64,000 bases of DNA from Bagarius yarrelli (lineage: Eukaryota > Chordata > Actinopteri > Siluriformes > Sisoridae), in the NCBI GenBank assembly GCA_005784505.1, contig VCAZ01000248.1, forward strand, positions 217,290-281,289. The letters run 5' to 3'. Shown here in pieces: positions 10,130 through 20,865 of the stretch. Numbering within the stretch: the stretch's first letter is position 1; every line of letters begins with the position of its first letter. The notes under the pieces are model-generated. The model saw only the letters and a program-made list of their open reading frames with translations, made no database searches and was not told the origin of the DNA. Position numbers and translations under genes: made by a program.

Positions 10130-10350
10130 TAGGGGAAGTGGTAGCGCAGCGGGGGAGGGTCTGGGAAGTGGTTTAGCGGAGTGGTTGGACTATTAACTTG
10201 AGGACCCGGGTTCGATTCCCAGCTCCACCAAGCCACCACTGTTGGGCCCCTGAGCAAAGCCATTAACCCCTAATTGCCCCTAGTTGTATAACAAGGAATA
10301 TTGTATGTCGCTCTGGATAAGAGCGTCTGCCAAATGCTGCAAATGTAAAT
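10130..10350 (+). mobile_element. tRNA-derived SINE
   Basis: Contains a partly duplicated head (AAGTGGTAGCGCAGCGG then AAGTGGTTTAGCGGAG), the B box GGTTCGATTCCC at about 10210, CACCAAGCCACCACTGTTGG, and the complete tail TCGCTCTGGATAAGAGCGTC followed by TGCCAAATGCTGCAAATGTAA. The best-preserved copy of this family in the window. It abuts the SINE ending near 10115. Confidence 0.85.
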
Positions 10351-10463
10351 GAATGAAATTCATGATTTCACTATTTTACCAGATTAGAGAGTGCACTAAT
10401 AATCCCTCTATCATTATTCTCAAAAACAAGGAGACGTTAACAGAGTTCACCATTTTACTTAGC

Positions 10464-10492
<29 letters not shown>
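10464..10492. repeat. (CA)n microsatellite
   Basis: About 14 CA units. Confidence 0.95.
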
Positions 10493-10494
<2 letters not shown>

Positions 10495-10539
10495 ATGTTT
10501 GTTAGGTGTGCTACTCTAATGTTGGAGCCCAATAGGTTT

Positions 10540-11500
10540 TCTAGGTTAGTTTCTCTTCTTGTGTAAGTTTCTGTTCACGTTAGTTCCTGTTCCTGTTTTA
10601 GTCCCTATGTAAGTTCCTGTTCCTGTTTTAATCACTCTTTCAGGTCCTGTTTATGTTTTAGTTCCTGTGTAAGTTCCTGTTCCTGTGTTAATCACTGTTT
10701 TAGTTCCTGTTCCTGTTTTACATCCTGTGTAATTTCCTGTTCCTGTGTTAATGACTGTTTTAGTTCTTGTTCCTGTGTTAATGACTGTTTTAGTTCCTGT
10801 TCCTGTGTTAATCACTGTTTTAGTTCCTGTTTCTGTTTTACATCCTGTGTAAGTTCCTGTTCCTGTGTTAATCACTGTTTTAGTTCCTGTTTCTGTGTTA
10901 ATGACTGTTTTAGTTCCTGTTTCTGTTTTAGTTCCTGTGTAAGTTCCTGTTCCTGTGTTAATCACTGTTTTAGTTCCTGTTCTAGTTCCTGTGTAGTTCC
11001 TGTTCCTGTGTTAATTACCCTGTTTTAGTTTTATTTGTCCTGTTCCTGTTTTACTTACTCGGTAAGTTCCTGTTTTTAATCAATGGTTCGGGTCCTGTTG
11101 CTGTTTTAGTTCCTGTGTTAATCACTGTTTTTAGTTCCTGTGTAATTTCCTGTTCCTGTGTTAATCCTTGTTTTATTTCCTCTTACTGTTTTAGTTCCTG
11201 TGTAAGTTCCTGTTTCTGTGTTAATCACTGTTTTATTTCCTGTTTCAGTTTTTGTGTAAGTTCCTGTTTCTGTGTTAATCCCTGTTTTATTTCCTGTTCT
11301 AGTTCCTGTGTAGTTCCTGTGTAAGTTTCTGTGTTAATCCCTGTTTTATTTCCTCTTCCTGTTTTAGTTCCTGTGTAAGTTCCTGTTTTAATCACTGTTT
11401 CAGTTCCTGTTGCTGTTTTAGTTCCTGTGTAAGTTCCTGTTTCTGTGTTAATCACTGTTTTATTTCCTGTTTCTGTGTTAGTTCCTGTTCCGGTGTAAGA
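10540..11500. repeat. 30-bp minisatellite
   Basis: Around 30 units built on GTTCCTGTTCCTGTGTTAAT and CACTGTTTTA. Because 30 is a multiple of three, long artefactual open frames run through both strands: Thr-rich (TKTVINTGTG) on minus at 10651-10965, and Cys/Ser-rich on plus at 11115-11324. Units in the second half contain more substitutions (TTTATTTCC, TTACTGTTTT). No flanking gene signals. Confidence 0.92.
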
Positions 11501-11725
11501 CAGGCTGAAACTTCCTGCAGCTTCTGATTTCCTTCAGATGAATTGGTTTGAAAACTTTCTGTAGTCACAGGTGCTTTTACCCCCAACCTGCGGCGGTGGC
11601 AGATTAACATGTTGGATGGGGTCTATTCATAACTCGCAGAAACAGATGTGGAACTCGTGACGCGCTGCCCACCCACTGGTCGTTGTTAGGGTGAATGTCT
11701 CCTTTGGGAACAAGCGCTTTCATCT

Positions 11726-11727
<2 letters not shown>
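11501..11727. other. Unique intergenic sequence
   Basis: Nothing recognised; separates the 30-bp array from the next microsatellite. Confidence 0.4.

Positions 11728-11771
<44 letters not shown>
11728..11771. repeat. (CA)22 microsatellite
   Basis: Twenty-two CA units, uninterrupted. Confidence 0.97.
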
Positions 11772-11773
<2 letters not shown>

Positions 11774-12133
11774 CCAGCGAAATTTATAAACAGCAGCTTA
11801 GAGTTATTACAGTGAGAAGAAAGCCTCATTGCCACCACACTGGGCTTTGGTCCCACAACCATGTGGTGTGGACCTGTAGCTGAGAAACCCTGTGCTCTTA
11901 TTTCAGCTTCCTTCCACTGTTCTTTAGCTCTGCAGCTTACACACACCCAGATGTGTATTCCAAACCCTAACACACATCCACAAATCTCCTGTATTATTAT
12001 AATGAATGAGTATTTTTATTTAAACTGTATTAAATCTGGACACTGTGTAGACGACGACTCCACACCTCTGCATGAACACCTGAAACCTTTTGGCTGAGGA
12101 GCAGGATCACAGTCGTACTTCTGCTGGTCTCGT
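11772..12133. other. Unique intergenic sequence
   Basis: No gene supported. Overlapping short frames on both strands lack domains. Confidence 0.4.
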
Positions 12134-12136
12134 CTG

Positions 12137-12183
<47 letters not shown>

Positions 12184-12187
12184 TCTG
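12134..12187. repeat. (GT)n microsatellite
   Basis: GT repeat with one GC interruption and a terminal GGTGTGTG. Confidence 0.95.
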
Positions 12188-12530
12188 TGTTATTCTTTGT
12201 GTTCTGTCCCGATCGATTCCTCTTTAGGAGGTAAAGAAACACAATTTTAGGCTGAGCTGAACGTGACGAGAGAACACACAACATAAGAACACCTGGAGAA
12301 CAACTGGAGAACATTCCCTGACCCTCAACAGCAGGGAGGTGACAGGGAGTCGCAAAAACCTCACACATCTTTACCACCTATATGCACCAGCAGGGGTGTG
12401 TTTGTGTGTGTGTCCTCCTGTGGGGAAGGTCATGCAGTGATGGAGGTATGGATGAATTCAGAGATGAGAAGAAAAAAATCTCAATTTTGATTTTGTGTGA
12501 CGCTTAATTCTGTGTAATTCTGGAAATACA

Positions 12531-12534
<4 letters not shown>
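12188..12534. other. Unique intergenic sequence
   Basis: No recognised element; one minor GT run near 12398-12412. Confidence 0.4.

Positions 12535-12573
<39 letters not shown>
12535..12573. repeat. (CA)n microsatellite
   Basis: About 19 CA units. Confidence 0.95.
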
Positions 12574-12575
<2 letters not shown>

Positions 12576-12716
12576 GCATCCTGATGCTTTTAGCATAACC
12601 AGAGAATAGACACACACCTGACGTGTCTATGATCAATGCTGAGCTGTTAAACCGTTCATGTCAATCATCTTTATCATCTGTGCTGTTTCATTTATCACAT
12701 TAAGTGCAGACACTTA

Positions 12717-13000
12717 ACACATACCAACACACACACTCTCAAACACGCACATATATACACACGCACAAAAATACACCTACAGATACACATGTATGTGATA
12801 TTTGACCTCGGCATCGATGAAAATGATCTTTTTTTTCAAGTGTGTGTGTCATCTTGCAGCTGTGTGTGTGTATGTGTGTGTGTATGTGTTTGTATTTGTG
12901 TTTGCATGTATTAGTATCTGTGCGTGTGTTTGTGTGTGTGTGTGTCTGTGTATGTGTGTGTGTTTGTGTGTGTGCGCGCTTGTGTGTATGTATGTGTGAT
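12717..13000. repeat. Opposed CA-rich and GT-rich tracts
   Basis: An irregular CA/TA-rich segment (12717-12790) is followed after about 50 bp by an irregular GT-rich segment (12839-13000). The two are broadly complementary, so the single strand could fold back. Open frames here are Val/Cys or Thr/His strings. Confidence 0.8.
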
Positions 13001-13139
13001 GATGGTCTAGAACCCAGAGCAGACCTGATGAGATTAATCTGAGTGACAGCACTGATGAATGAAAATCTCCTCCAGCGTCCCAGCATGCTTTGCTGCTGCT
13101 TCACAGGGAACATCATTAATCATCATTCAACACCAGAGA

Positions 13140-13310
13140 CAACACACACACAAGCAAGCTCACACACTCTATCACCTCCACACATTCCATCACCTTCACA
13201 CACTCTCAACTCCATACACTCTCTCACCTTTACACTCTCCATCACCCCCACACACCCCATCACCCCCACACTCTCTCTCACCTCTACACTCTCCATCACC
13301 CTGTCGGAAC
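13140..13310. repeat. CA/CT-rich minisatellite
   Basis: Short tandem units of CTCCACACACTCCATCACC type, about 18-19 bp, 8-9 copies. The same family recurs at 14660-15150. Confidence 0.85.
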
Positions 13311-13346
13311 TCAGAGCACTCCTCTGAGCAGACACATTCGTAGGGG

Positions 13347-13884
13347 TGTCACAAGTTGAGCCAATTACCACTATGTCCAAATTAAACTATCAAAGAAAAT
13401 AATACATTTCCAAAAGGAATAAAAAGTCTTGAGTCAAAAATCTCCAATTTATTGCAGTCAGAAAGTATTCAGACGATCCACCAGATGGCAGTCTTTCCAA
13501 CAATAAAGAGTATAATCCCAAAAGCAGGTGCCAAGATTCTCTAAAAGTCCAGTCCTTTTATACCCGTGGAATTTAGTCCCGCCCCTTTCTTAACCAATGA
13601 ATTTCCATTTTATCCAATCAGATTCATCCGATTGTGATGTAAGTTACCCTTATTTCAGGATGATGTAATTGTGAGGTAACAGTACCTGTGGTCTGGGGTG
13701 CATTGTGATGTGATTTTTTCATTGTTTTCATATTTTCCTATTAAAGTCGAATTTGACTTCCTGTTTGTAAAAAAAAAGATGTTGTCAATATAAAAGCTAT
13801 TCTCTTCCTGATATTTTCACACTTGGCTTGCCTGCAAACTGAGACCCTTTCGCTGGGGATTTTTTGAACATTTATCTGCTGACA
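13347..13884 (-). mobile_element. Candidate solo or 3' LTR
   Basis: On the minus strand this 538-bp block starts TGTCA (13884-13880) and ends TGACA (13351-13347), the inverted termini expected of an LTR. Reading minus: CCAAT-like and GGGGCGGGAC (near 13576), TATA-like TATAAAAGG (13562-13555), then AATAAA (13453-13448), then about 100 bp to the end. Spacing fits U3-R-U5. No clear target-site duplication was found (flanks AGGGG and ATGCG). Class (gypsy or other) is unknown. Confidence 0.4.
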
Positions 13885-14620
13885 ATGCGTAAGTTTATTT
13901 ATTTATTTACTCTTTTTTTTTTGTAAAAGTTTTATATATTATTTAGTTTTTGCTTAAACTACTTCCAAGTTATATTTTAAAATCACCTATTTAGTCTAAC
14001 ATTTAACGGTTTGTCAGTTCACTCTAGAATCACCTGTTTTGGTTTTCTTTAATGATTTCTTTTATTTCCGCACTCAGTTGTTTACACAGTTTATAATTAC
14101 TTCTCTCCATTTCTCTTTCTAGCTCTTTAACTGCTAGATGTAGGGAATAGATCCGAGGGGGTTCGTTCCCGACTGGCCTGCCTGACTGGGGAGATTGGTG
14201 CTTTTCTAGACGCCTCATCCATCTACGGACTCTGGATGAAAATACCTCGCCTGTGCGTGCAGTTTTTCCTGCCCGAACCTGTGATGTCGGGACACAAACC
14301 GACACTGTTGTTGTTCATCCTGATACCACTGAAAAAAGCTGGTACCAGGGTACCTCTACTGGTATTAAAAATTTCACAAGCTCCAATAAGCAGTGTGTCT
14401 CCGCTCCTCATACTACCGCCACCCCTGCTTTCTTCCGACGGATCTTCTCTTCTATCTATTCTTCCACCTTTTCCTTCACTCCTTTCTATTCCTTCTTCCC
14501 CACTCCTGAGGATGAAGTCATTTCCCTTGATTAGCTGTGGGTCCTTCAGTAAACTTGCCTCTCAGTACCACTGTGTCAAAAGTGTGATTTTTGTACTTTA
14601 TCTATGCTAATTTGTTTGTT
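13885..14620. other. Unclassified block with opposing open frames
   Basis: Two plus-strand frames (about 14147-14534 and 14129-14610) and one minus-strand frame (14030-14305) overlap. The minus frame has a charged, helix-prone segment (VKELEREMERSNYKLCKQ); a plus frame contains CDVGTQTDTVVVHPD. No family was recognised and no start or splice structure decides between them. Possibly the internal part of the element whose LTR lies at 13347-13884. Confidence 0.3.
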
Positions 14621-14624
14621 GTGT

Positions 14625-14656
<32 letters not shown>

Positions 14657-15150
14657 TATATACACACAACCCCCACATACTCCATCACCCCACACACTTC
14701 ATCACCCCCCACACTCTCACCTCCACAAACACACTCTCACCTCCACACACACACACCCACACACTCACTCCACACCTCACACACTCCACCACCTCCACAC
14801 ACACACTCCATCACCTCCACACACCTACCCTCCACACCATCCACACCACTCCATCACACTCCAACACACTCTCACCTCTACCACTCTCCATCACCCCCAC
14901 ACTACTCTCTCACCTCTACACACTCCATCACCAAACTCCACACACTCCATCACCTCCACACACTCTCTTCACCTCCACACCACTCTCACCTCCACCCACA
15001 CTCCATCAACTCCACACACTCCATCAACTCCACACACCCTTACCTCCACACACTCCACACACTCACCTCCACAAACACTCTCTCACCTCCACACACTCAA
15101 CCCTCCACATACTCTCTCACCTCCACACACTCTTACCTCAACACACCGAT
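14625..15150. repeat. (CA)n plus CACACTCCATCACCTC minisatellite
   Basis: A (CA)14 run (14625-14653) leads into about 25 irregular units of CTCCACACACTCCATCACC / CTCTCACCTCCACACAC. Long His/Ser/Thr/Pro-rich open frames on plus are by-products. Confidence 0.9.
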
Positions 15151-15268
15151 GAAGACAAGCAATTCACAGAGTGCAGACTGGCTGGAATAAAGAGTCTAAA
15201 ACTGACCTAAAAAATAGTCCAAATACTGAATGAAATGAAGCTGATGGTGTGATACCTAAATCTACCCA

Positions 15269-15270
<2 letters not shown>

Positions 15271-15338
<68 letters not shown>
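15271..15338. repeat. (GT)33 microsatellite
   Basis: The longest pure dinucleotide tract in the window. Confidence 0.98.
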
Positions 15339-15340
<2 letters not shown>

Positions 15341-15344
15341 TCAA

Positions 15345-15445
15345 GTCAAATCACCTTTATTTATGTAGCGCTTTTAAACAATTTGAAGGTTTTAAAGTGG
15401 CGTTATAGAATCACATGGAAAATACACAACATTAAACACTCAAAC
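15345..15445 (+). repeat. Dispersed repeat, family shared with 56378-56478
   Basis: CCTTTATTTATGTAGCGCTT, then TTTAAAGTGGCGTTATAGAA, TCACATGGAAAATAC and CATTAAACACTCAAACAC. The block at 56378-56478 has the same order of words (CCCTTTATTTATTTAGCACT, CCGTTTTACAGAATCACAT, AATATTAAACACGC). A teleost dispersed repeat end; class not determined. A (GT)11 tract follows at 15461-15482. Confidence 0.55.
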
Positions 15446-15490
15446 ACAATATTATACGATGTGTGTGTGTGTGTGTGTGTGTTTGTTTCT

Positions 15491-16160
15491 TAAAAATGGA
15501 GAATTGAGAAACATGAGTTAACAGAATGATCTTATCTTCAGTATTCCAGCTCTGTTCGTTAACAGTGAGCTTCGATCAGTGTATCCTCTGTTATTCCAGA
15601 CATGTTTGATTCAATAGTTCATCAAACAGAAATTTTATCTTCTGAATCATTGCAATTTTAGAAGTTTGAAAGCATTCGTTTGTCTGTGTCTTCTGCAGGT
15701 CTAATTAACGCGAGCGTCTTCAGCTTTCTGCTCATGTGCTGGTGTGCAGGTGCGAATGTTAAGTGTGAAAATATCGCAACCTTTGACCTTCTTGTCAGTT
15801 CCGACAACCTGCTGCTGTAAACCCACCTGACAGGATCGGATCAATAATCCAAACCGGAGGCTGTAAGACGGACAAACCATTAAAGTTTCATTTGCTTCTC
15901 CAGAAGAAAAATCCCAGCGAGTAACGGGCGGACAGAGCAGAAGCCCTTCTACACCAGCTGTGTCTTCCATCTCTGCAGTTCTGTTTAATCAGGATCTTTA
16001 ATCCACTGTTAATATTTCAGAGTCAGTAACACACACAGCTGTGCAAACACACTGTGTGATGTGTATATGGCGCGTGTGTGTTTTGCTGCTCCTCAGCACT
16101 TTTTCATTTCTACGTGTCGCTACGTTTCGGTGAAGCCGGGTGGATTAACCAGAATCACAC
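15491..16160. other. Unique intergenic sequence
   Basis: No recognised element. An 89-codon minus frame (15701-15970) has no domain and no splice context. Confidence 0.4.
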
Positions 16161-16164
16161 TCAG

Positions 16165-16525
16165 ACACACACACACACAGGAGCACTAGCCACCTACACA
16201 CACACACACACACAGGAGCACTAGCCACCTACACACACACACACACACAGGGGCACACTAGGCCCCACACCACACAGGAGCACTAGCCACACACACAGGA
16301 GCACTAGCCACCTACACACACACACACACACAGGAGCACTAGCCACCTACACACACACACACACACGGGAGCACTAGCCACACACACGGGAGCACTAGCC
16401 ACACACACAGGAGCACTAGCCACCTACACACACACACACACACACAGGAGCACTAGCCACACACACAGGAGCACTAGCCACACACACACACACACACACA
16501 CAGGAGCACTAGCCCCCCCACACAG
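16165..16525. repeat. CA-bearing minisatellite (AGGAGCACTAGCCAC)
   Basis: About 11 units of AGGAGCACTAGCCAC, alternating with (CTA)(CA)n spacers of variable length, so unit length is 18-37 bp. The unique core is nearly invariant (A/G change to GGGAGCACTAGCC in two units; one damaged GGGGCACACTAGGCC), while the CA part varies. Confidence 0.92.
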
Positions 16526-17087
16526 GTTTAATATTGTCATGAATTTAGACTCTGATGCTGATTCTGTTGTTTTTATCTTTGGGTTCCGGTTGCCAGGTCT
16601 TTGTTTTCTCGGTATTTTTATCCTGTAAAATGGAGACCGGTGTGTTGGAGCTTTTTTGTCCCAGTGGTTACTATAGCAACATCAGTGTGTTAAACTTCTG
16701 AAGTGCTGAATTCAATTATTACATCACTGTCCATCTGAAACCAGCTTCACTCCTGAAACCTCTCATTTCATCCGCATCACACAGACGTTTCACTCATTAA
16801 AGACGTGTTTTAGGAAGTGTGTGTTGAAGAAGTGTGTGTGTGTGTGGATTTATGTTTGATCTTTAATGGGAGGAGAGTTGATCAGAGAGCTGTCTGATCT
16901 CCATGATCTCCAGGACTACATGAGATCCTGCCCACTTCATCAGCAGGATGAAGAGCTGTGAGCTGCTGATGAAGAGATCAAAGCACAGATTTACTGCACG
17001 CAGAAGAAAATCAGAGGTTCATTAAAGTTCTACTTGAGCTGTAAAAGATTCTTTATGTATGTTGATGGATGACGAGTCAAAGACGCA
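16526..17087. other. Unique intergenic sequence
   Basis: No gene or repeat recognised. Contains GGGAGGAGAGTTGATCAGAG-type unique text and a short GT run at 16835. Confidence 0.4.
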
Positions 17088-17335
17088 AATTCAATTCAAT
17101 TCAATTCAATTTGTTTAGCGCTTTTTACACTGGTCAGTGTCTTAAATCAGATTTATTATACAATGCAAATGAAGTCGGTTTGTCTCGGATTGTCCCCCGA
17201 TTGTCCCCGATTGTCCCAGATGAGCAAGCCGAGGGTGACAGTGGCAAAGAAAAAACTCCCTGAGACAAAATAGGAAGAAACCCTGAGAGGACCATCCTCA
17301 TTTGGGTGATAAACAGATGGCAGGAATTTTGCAGT
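17088..17335 (+). repeat. Teleost dispersed repeat with (ATTCA)n head
   Basis: Begins with ATTCAATTCAATTCAATT, then TTTAGCGCTTTTTACACTGG, followed by GATGAGCAAGCCGAGGGTGA, CAGTGGCAAAGAAAAAACTC, CCTGAGA, GGAAGAAACCCTGAGAGGAC and CATCCTCATTTGGGTGA. I recognise this as a very common fish interspersed repeat; the transposon class is not known to me. An internal GATTGTCCC triplication is present near 17190-17216. Confidence 0.7.
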
Positions 17336-17364
17336 CACACTGTGTGTGTAAGAAATTGTGGTTA

Positions 17365-18160
17365 CTAGTCTTACTGCTCTGTGTGTCTCTTTGCAGCTCT
17401 GTGAGTCTTCTTACTGCTCAGTGTGTCTCCTAGCAGCTCCGTGTCATCATGCAGTTCTGTGTCTCCTCACTGCTCTGTGTGTCTCCTCACTGCTCTGTGT
17501 TTCTCCTCGCTGCTCCGTGTCTTATTACTGCTCCGTGGTGTCTCTTTGAAGCTCTGTGAGTCTTCTTACTTATGCTCAGTGTGTCTCCTAGCAGCTCCGT
17601 GTCATCATGCAGTTCTGTGTCTTCTCACTGCTCTGTGTGTCTCCTCGCAGCTCCGTGTCTTATTACTACTGCTTCGTGTGTCTCTTTGCAGCTCTGTGAG
17701 TCTTCTTACTGCTCAGTGTGTCTCCTAGCAGCTCCGTGTCATCATGCAGTTCTGTGTCTTCTCACTGCTCTGTGTGTCTCCTCACTGCTCTGTGGTGTCT
17801 CCTCACTGCTCTGTGTGTCTCCTCGCAGCTCCATGTCGTATTACTACTTACTGCTTCGTGTGTCTCTTTTGCAGCTCTGTGAGTCTTCTTACTGCTCAGT
17901 GTGTCTCCTAGCAGCTCCGTGACATCATGCAGTTCCTGTGTCTTCTCACTGCTCTGTGTGTCTCCTTCGCTGCTCTGTGTTTCTCCTCGCTGCTCCTGTG
18001 TTTCTCCTCGCTGCTCAGTGTCTTATTACTGCTCCGTGTGTCTCCTCGCTGCTCTGTGTGTCTCCTCACTGCTCTGTGTGTCTTCTCACTGCTCTGTGTG
18101 TCTCCTCACTGCTCTGTGTGTCTCCTCGCTGCTCTGTGTGTCTCCTCACTACAGGTTGTG
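17365..18160. repeat. ~20-bp minisatellite with higher-order structure
   Basis: Units of the type CTGCTCTGTGTGTCTCCTCA, about 38 copies. A higher-order block containing AGCTCTGTGAGTCTTCTTAC, GCTCAGTGTGTCTCCTAGCA and CATCATGCAGTTCTGTGTCT recurs at about 17394, 17551, 17693 and 17873 (spacing 140-180 bp). The last 150 bp is a homogeneous run of simple units. Ser/Leu/Cys-rich frames through it are not genes. Confidence 0.92.
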
Positions 18161-18834
18161 TGTTTATAAGCCTGTTTAGACTGGATGAGTTTTTCCATTT
18201 TCTTGGAGATGTTGTTCTGACTCGGGTCTGTGGTTCTTCTCCAGACTGCTGCTTCGCAGACACCATCATGCTATGTTTTCTCTGCTGTTAGCTGAGCAGT
18301 GGAAATTATACTCGAAGATGTTTACTCCATCTGACCTGACATGTGGGCGAAGATGTGGTTGTAATTTTTTCTCAGTGTAAAACACTCTGCAGGAAACGCA
18401 TGATGTTTTTACCCAAAGCCCAAAGTTTAATATCATAAAATAACAGTGAAAAAGAACCTCAGTAACACCAGACGTTCAGGATTAGAAGGGACTAGAACTA
18501 GGTGTGTGAAAGGATGTGAAGGATATTTTATTCTAATCAGGGCTTTATCAGGGCATCGATCTTCTACCCTCCTGATGTTTTCTGATGAACTCCTCTGAGG
18601 TCTGCGCACTTTGTGAAATCCAGAACATCAGTGTTTGTTTTTCGTTTGATCTCCTGTCAGTCTTTCACTCCACATCATGAACCTGGCTGATCTACCATCG
18701 ATCGTTCTCCTGTCTCTCTGACACGGCTCGTCATCCTGACCCTCAGAAAACCGAGTCTGATTCCTGTCAGAAAACTAAAAGAACTGAGGAGCTCATCGTC
18801 TTCTCATCTAACAGCTCTCTTAAAAATGGCCCTG
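18161..18834. other. Unique intergenic sequence
   Basis: No gene or repeat recognised. Confidence 0.4.
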
Positions 18835-18835
18835 C

Positions 18836-18868
<33 letters not shown>

Positions 18869-18970
18869 CAGAGAGAGAAAGACAGATACAGAGAAAGAGA
18901 AAGAATAAAAAAAGAGAGAGAGACAGAAAGAGAGAGACTAAAAAAAGACAGACAGTGGGAGGAAGGAGAG
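18835..18970. repeat. (GA)n purine tract
   Basis: A nearly pure purine strand (GAGAGA, with GACAGA interruptions and a few T) of about 135 bp; capable of triplex (H-DNA) formation in principle. Confidence 0.9.
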
Positions 18971-19355
18971 AGGGAGTGGAAGAGGTTTTACTGAAACACA
19001 CACAACCGCACACGCACTGAAGTACATGCTGAAGTGAGTTTTATTATCTGTTCGTTCAGTATCAGCAAGTGTTGACATGCTAATAAGTCAAACAATAGCA
19101 GTGCTATGCTAATTTAGCATGCTAATGTGAGAGATATATCAGAGGCCGTGAATGATGCAGTGTTTTATGAGCGGAGGAGTCGAGTCGGAACTCCGTTAAG
19201 TGACACATTAATCACACGGGACAAAAGATGGACATCAGTTAAATGAGCTGGAATTGAACAGCAGTGTTTCTTTCTCTATTATTCTCTATTAATACACAAT
19301 TTTTTTGCACCCTACACACCGTCCCGTTCACTCTGTTTAAAAACCAGACGCTTAA
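18971..19355. other. Unique intergenic sequence
   Basis: Contains a TGCTAAT/TTAGCATGCTAAT cluster near 19077-19126 and nothing else recognised. Confidence 0.35.

Positions 19356-19382
<27 letters not shown>
19356..19382. repeat. (CA)n microsatellite
   Basis: About 13 CA units. Confidence 0.95.
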
Positions 19383-19386
<4 letters not shown>

Positions 19387-19629
19387 TAGAAGATTCCAAT
19401 CGGTCTCTAAAAAAGGATAACACCACACAAAAAGTTCAACAATTAGCTTTAATGTGCAACCAGGAAATAATCACAATAGTAATCGGACATTGGCTTCTCC
19501 CTATTGGGTGAAAAAAGGAGAGAACACGCTACTGTATTTAACAGCTAACACCACGAGGCTGTTTAATAATGCCGCATTTAAAAAATACAACAAAACGCGT
19601 GACAATCACTATAGAAATTATATATAATT

Positions 19630-19935
19630 CATATATATTCGCTATCCCTCCTTTGTACATGTCCAAACCACCTTAACCTGGCCTCCCTGACTTTTTCCCC
19701 AAAACCTTTAACATGAGCCGTCCCCCTGATAAACTCGTTCCTAATCTTGTCCAATCTCGTCACCCCCAAAGAAAACGTCAACATCTTCAGCTCTGCTACT
19801 TCCAACCTTCTTACCTGTCTCTTTCTCAGCACCACTGTTTCTAAACCATACATCATTGCTGGTCTCACCACCGCTTGTACACCTTTCCCTTGATTTTAGC
19901 TGATATCCTCTTGTCACACATCACTCCTTTTCATC
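19630..19935 (-). mobile_element. RTE-type LINE fragment, copy C
   Basis: Minus-strand frame (19629-19871) reads VRPAMMYGLETVVLRKRQVR, LEVAELKMLTFSLGVTRLDK, IRNEFIRGTAHVKG, then RLRWFGHVQRRDSEYI: the C-terminal region of the same LINE as copies A and B. Both ends are truncated. The MMYGLETV segment occurs once here, giving the unexpanded state for comparison with the arrays in A and B. Confidence 0.88.
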
Positions 19936-20489
19936 AAACGCATTCCTTAATTTAATGGTCTACTGATCCGTGAAAAATCGGTTTCTCTACAGTGAAAATC
20001 TCGTGATTCGTTGTTTCTTTTAAAAACTAGCTACGGACGATAGCTCAGCCTGCTCTAGCTCCAACGGCAAAAAATTTGGCTTGTAACAACAAATTTCGAT
20101 GGACAGCCTTCTTTTGAGCTGTACTGGTGTTGCGCATGTGAAAAAGTGTGACACTGTGCATTCAGGGCAACAACCCGATAAAGAGTACATACCAGTTATA
20201 GATTCCCACCTATCCGCCAATTTCCTTTGCCTGTACTCACCTTTATCAGCCATCAAGACATGGTTACCCACCCAATATTCATGACTTTGGTTATAGTACT
20301 AATGCCTGATGCTTCTGACTAGCCTTCAGTGTTCTTTTAGCTACAGCTACAGTCTCTTACGGGCGTAGTCAGGCAATCTCGTTGTCCCTCTCTATGCTAC
20401 TGAACATCATCCCTAGGTGGCCTCAAAACCCTACCAAACATCAAGTCGATACAACAGCTCCAGGGCCTTGAGGTCTTAACATTTTCCAG
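19936..20489. other. Unclassified intergenic sequence
   Basis: Between the LINE fragment and an LTR-like unit. Likely part of, or flanking, the degraded gypsy element downstream; no motif read with confidence. Confidence 0.3.
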
Positions 20490-20865
20490 TGGAGCTCTGC
20501 CTCCGGCTCTGTGTCTTACTTTAAGGACACCGCCCTCTACCACCAGAGGGCAGCATCACCAGAGAAACCAGCTCGCTGTAGTACTTCTGTGTCACTTCCT
20601 GTCGGGCTAACTACATAAGCCAGTTCACTTTGTTACTTACATAGAAAGTATTGTTTGCTCATGCGTTACTACAAGTGTTCTAGCGTCTGTCTATGCTGAC
20701 GGTTTCAGATCTTTGCCTGTTTATTGACTACAATTCTTTGTTTAGCCTTTTGGATTCGTTTGCCCGTTTCATGGATTATCGTGAACCGAACTTTGACTAC
20801 TCTTTTGGATTACTCTTCTTTTTTAAATAAAGCCACATTCTGCAATATGGATCCCTCTATGACTT
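20490..20865 (+). mobile_element. LTR-like unit of a fish gypsy element
   Basis: Starts in a GCTCTGTGTCTTACTTTAAG context with ACCACCAGAGGGCAGCATCA, then GGGCTAACTACATAAGCC (TATA-variant), a long T/TTTG-rich stretch with GACTACTCTTTTGGATTAC, and AATAAAGCCACATTCTGC near 20826 followed by a GGATCC-containing end. This order resembles fish gypsy LTRs (promoter-like, then poly(A)). No matching second LTR was located, so it may be solo. The orientation is opposite to the pol remnant downstream. Confidence 0.45.

Noticed and set aside
10195..10225. A functional tRNA gene
   Set aside because: A and B boxes belong to SINE heads; no cloverleaf with a complete acceptor stem.
10651..10965. Thr-rich repeat protein
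   Set aside because: Entirely inside the 30-bp minisatellite; no promoter or splice evidence.
13789..13890. TATAAAAG followed by ATGCGTAAGT as a minimal promoter plus first exon
   Set aside because: One-codon exon with no plausible second exon; the block is better explained as an LTR.
14591..15190. 199-codon His/Ser/Thr/Pro-rich frame
   Set aside because: By-product of the CA/CT minisatellite.
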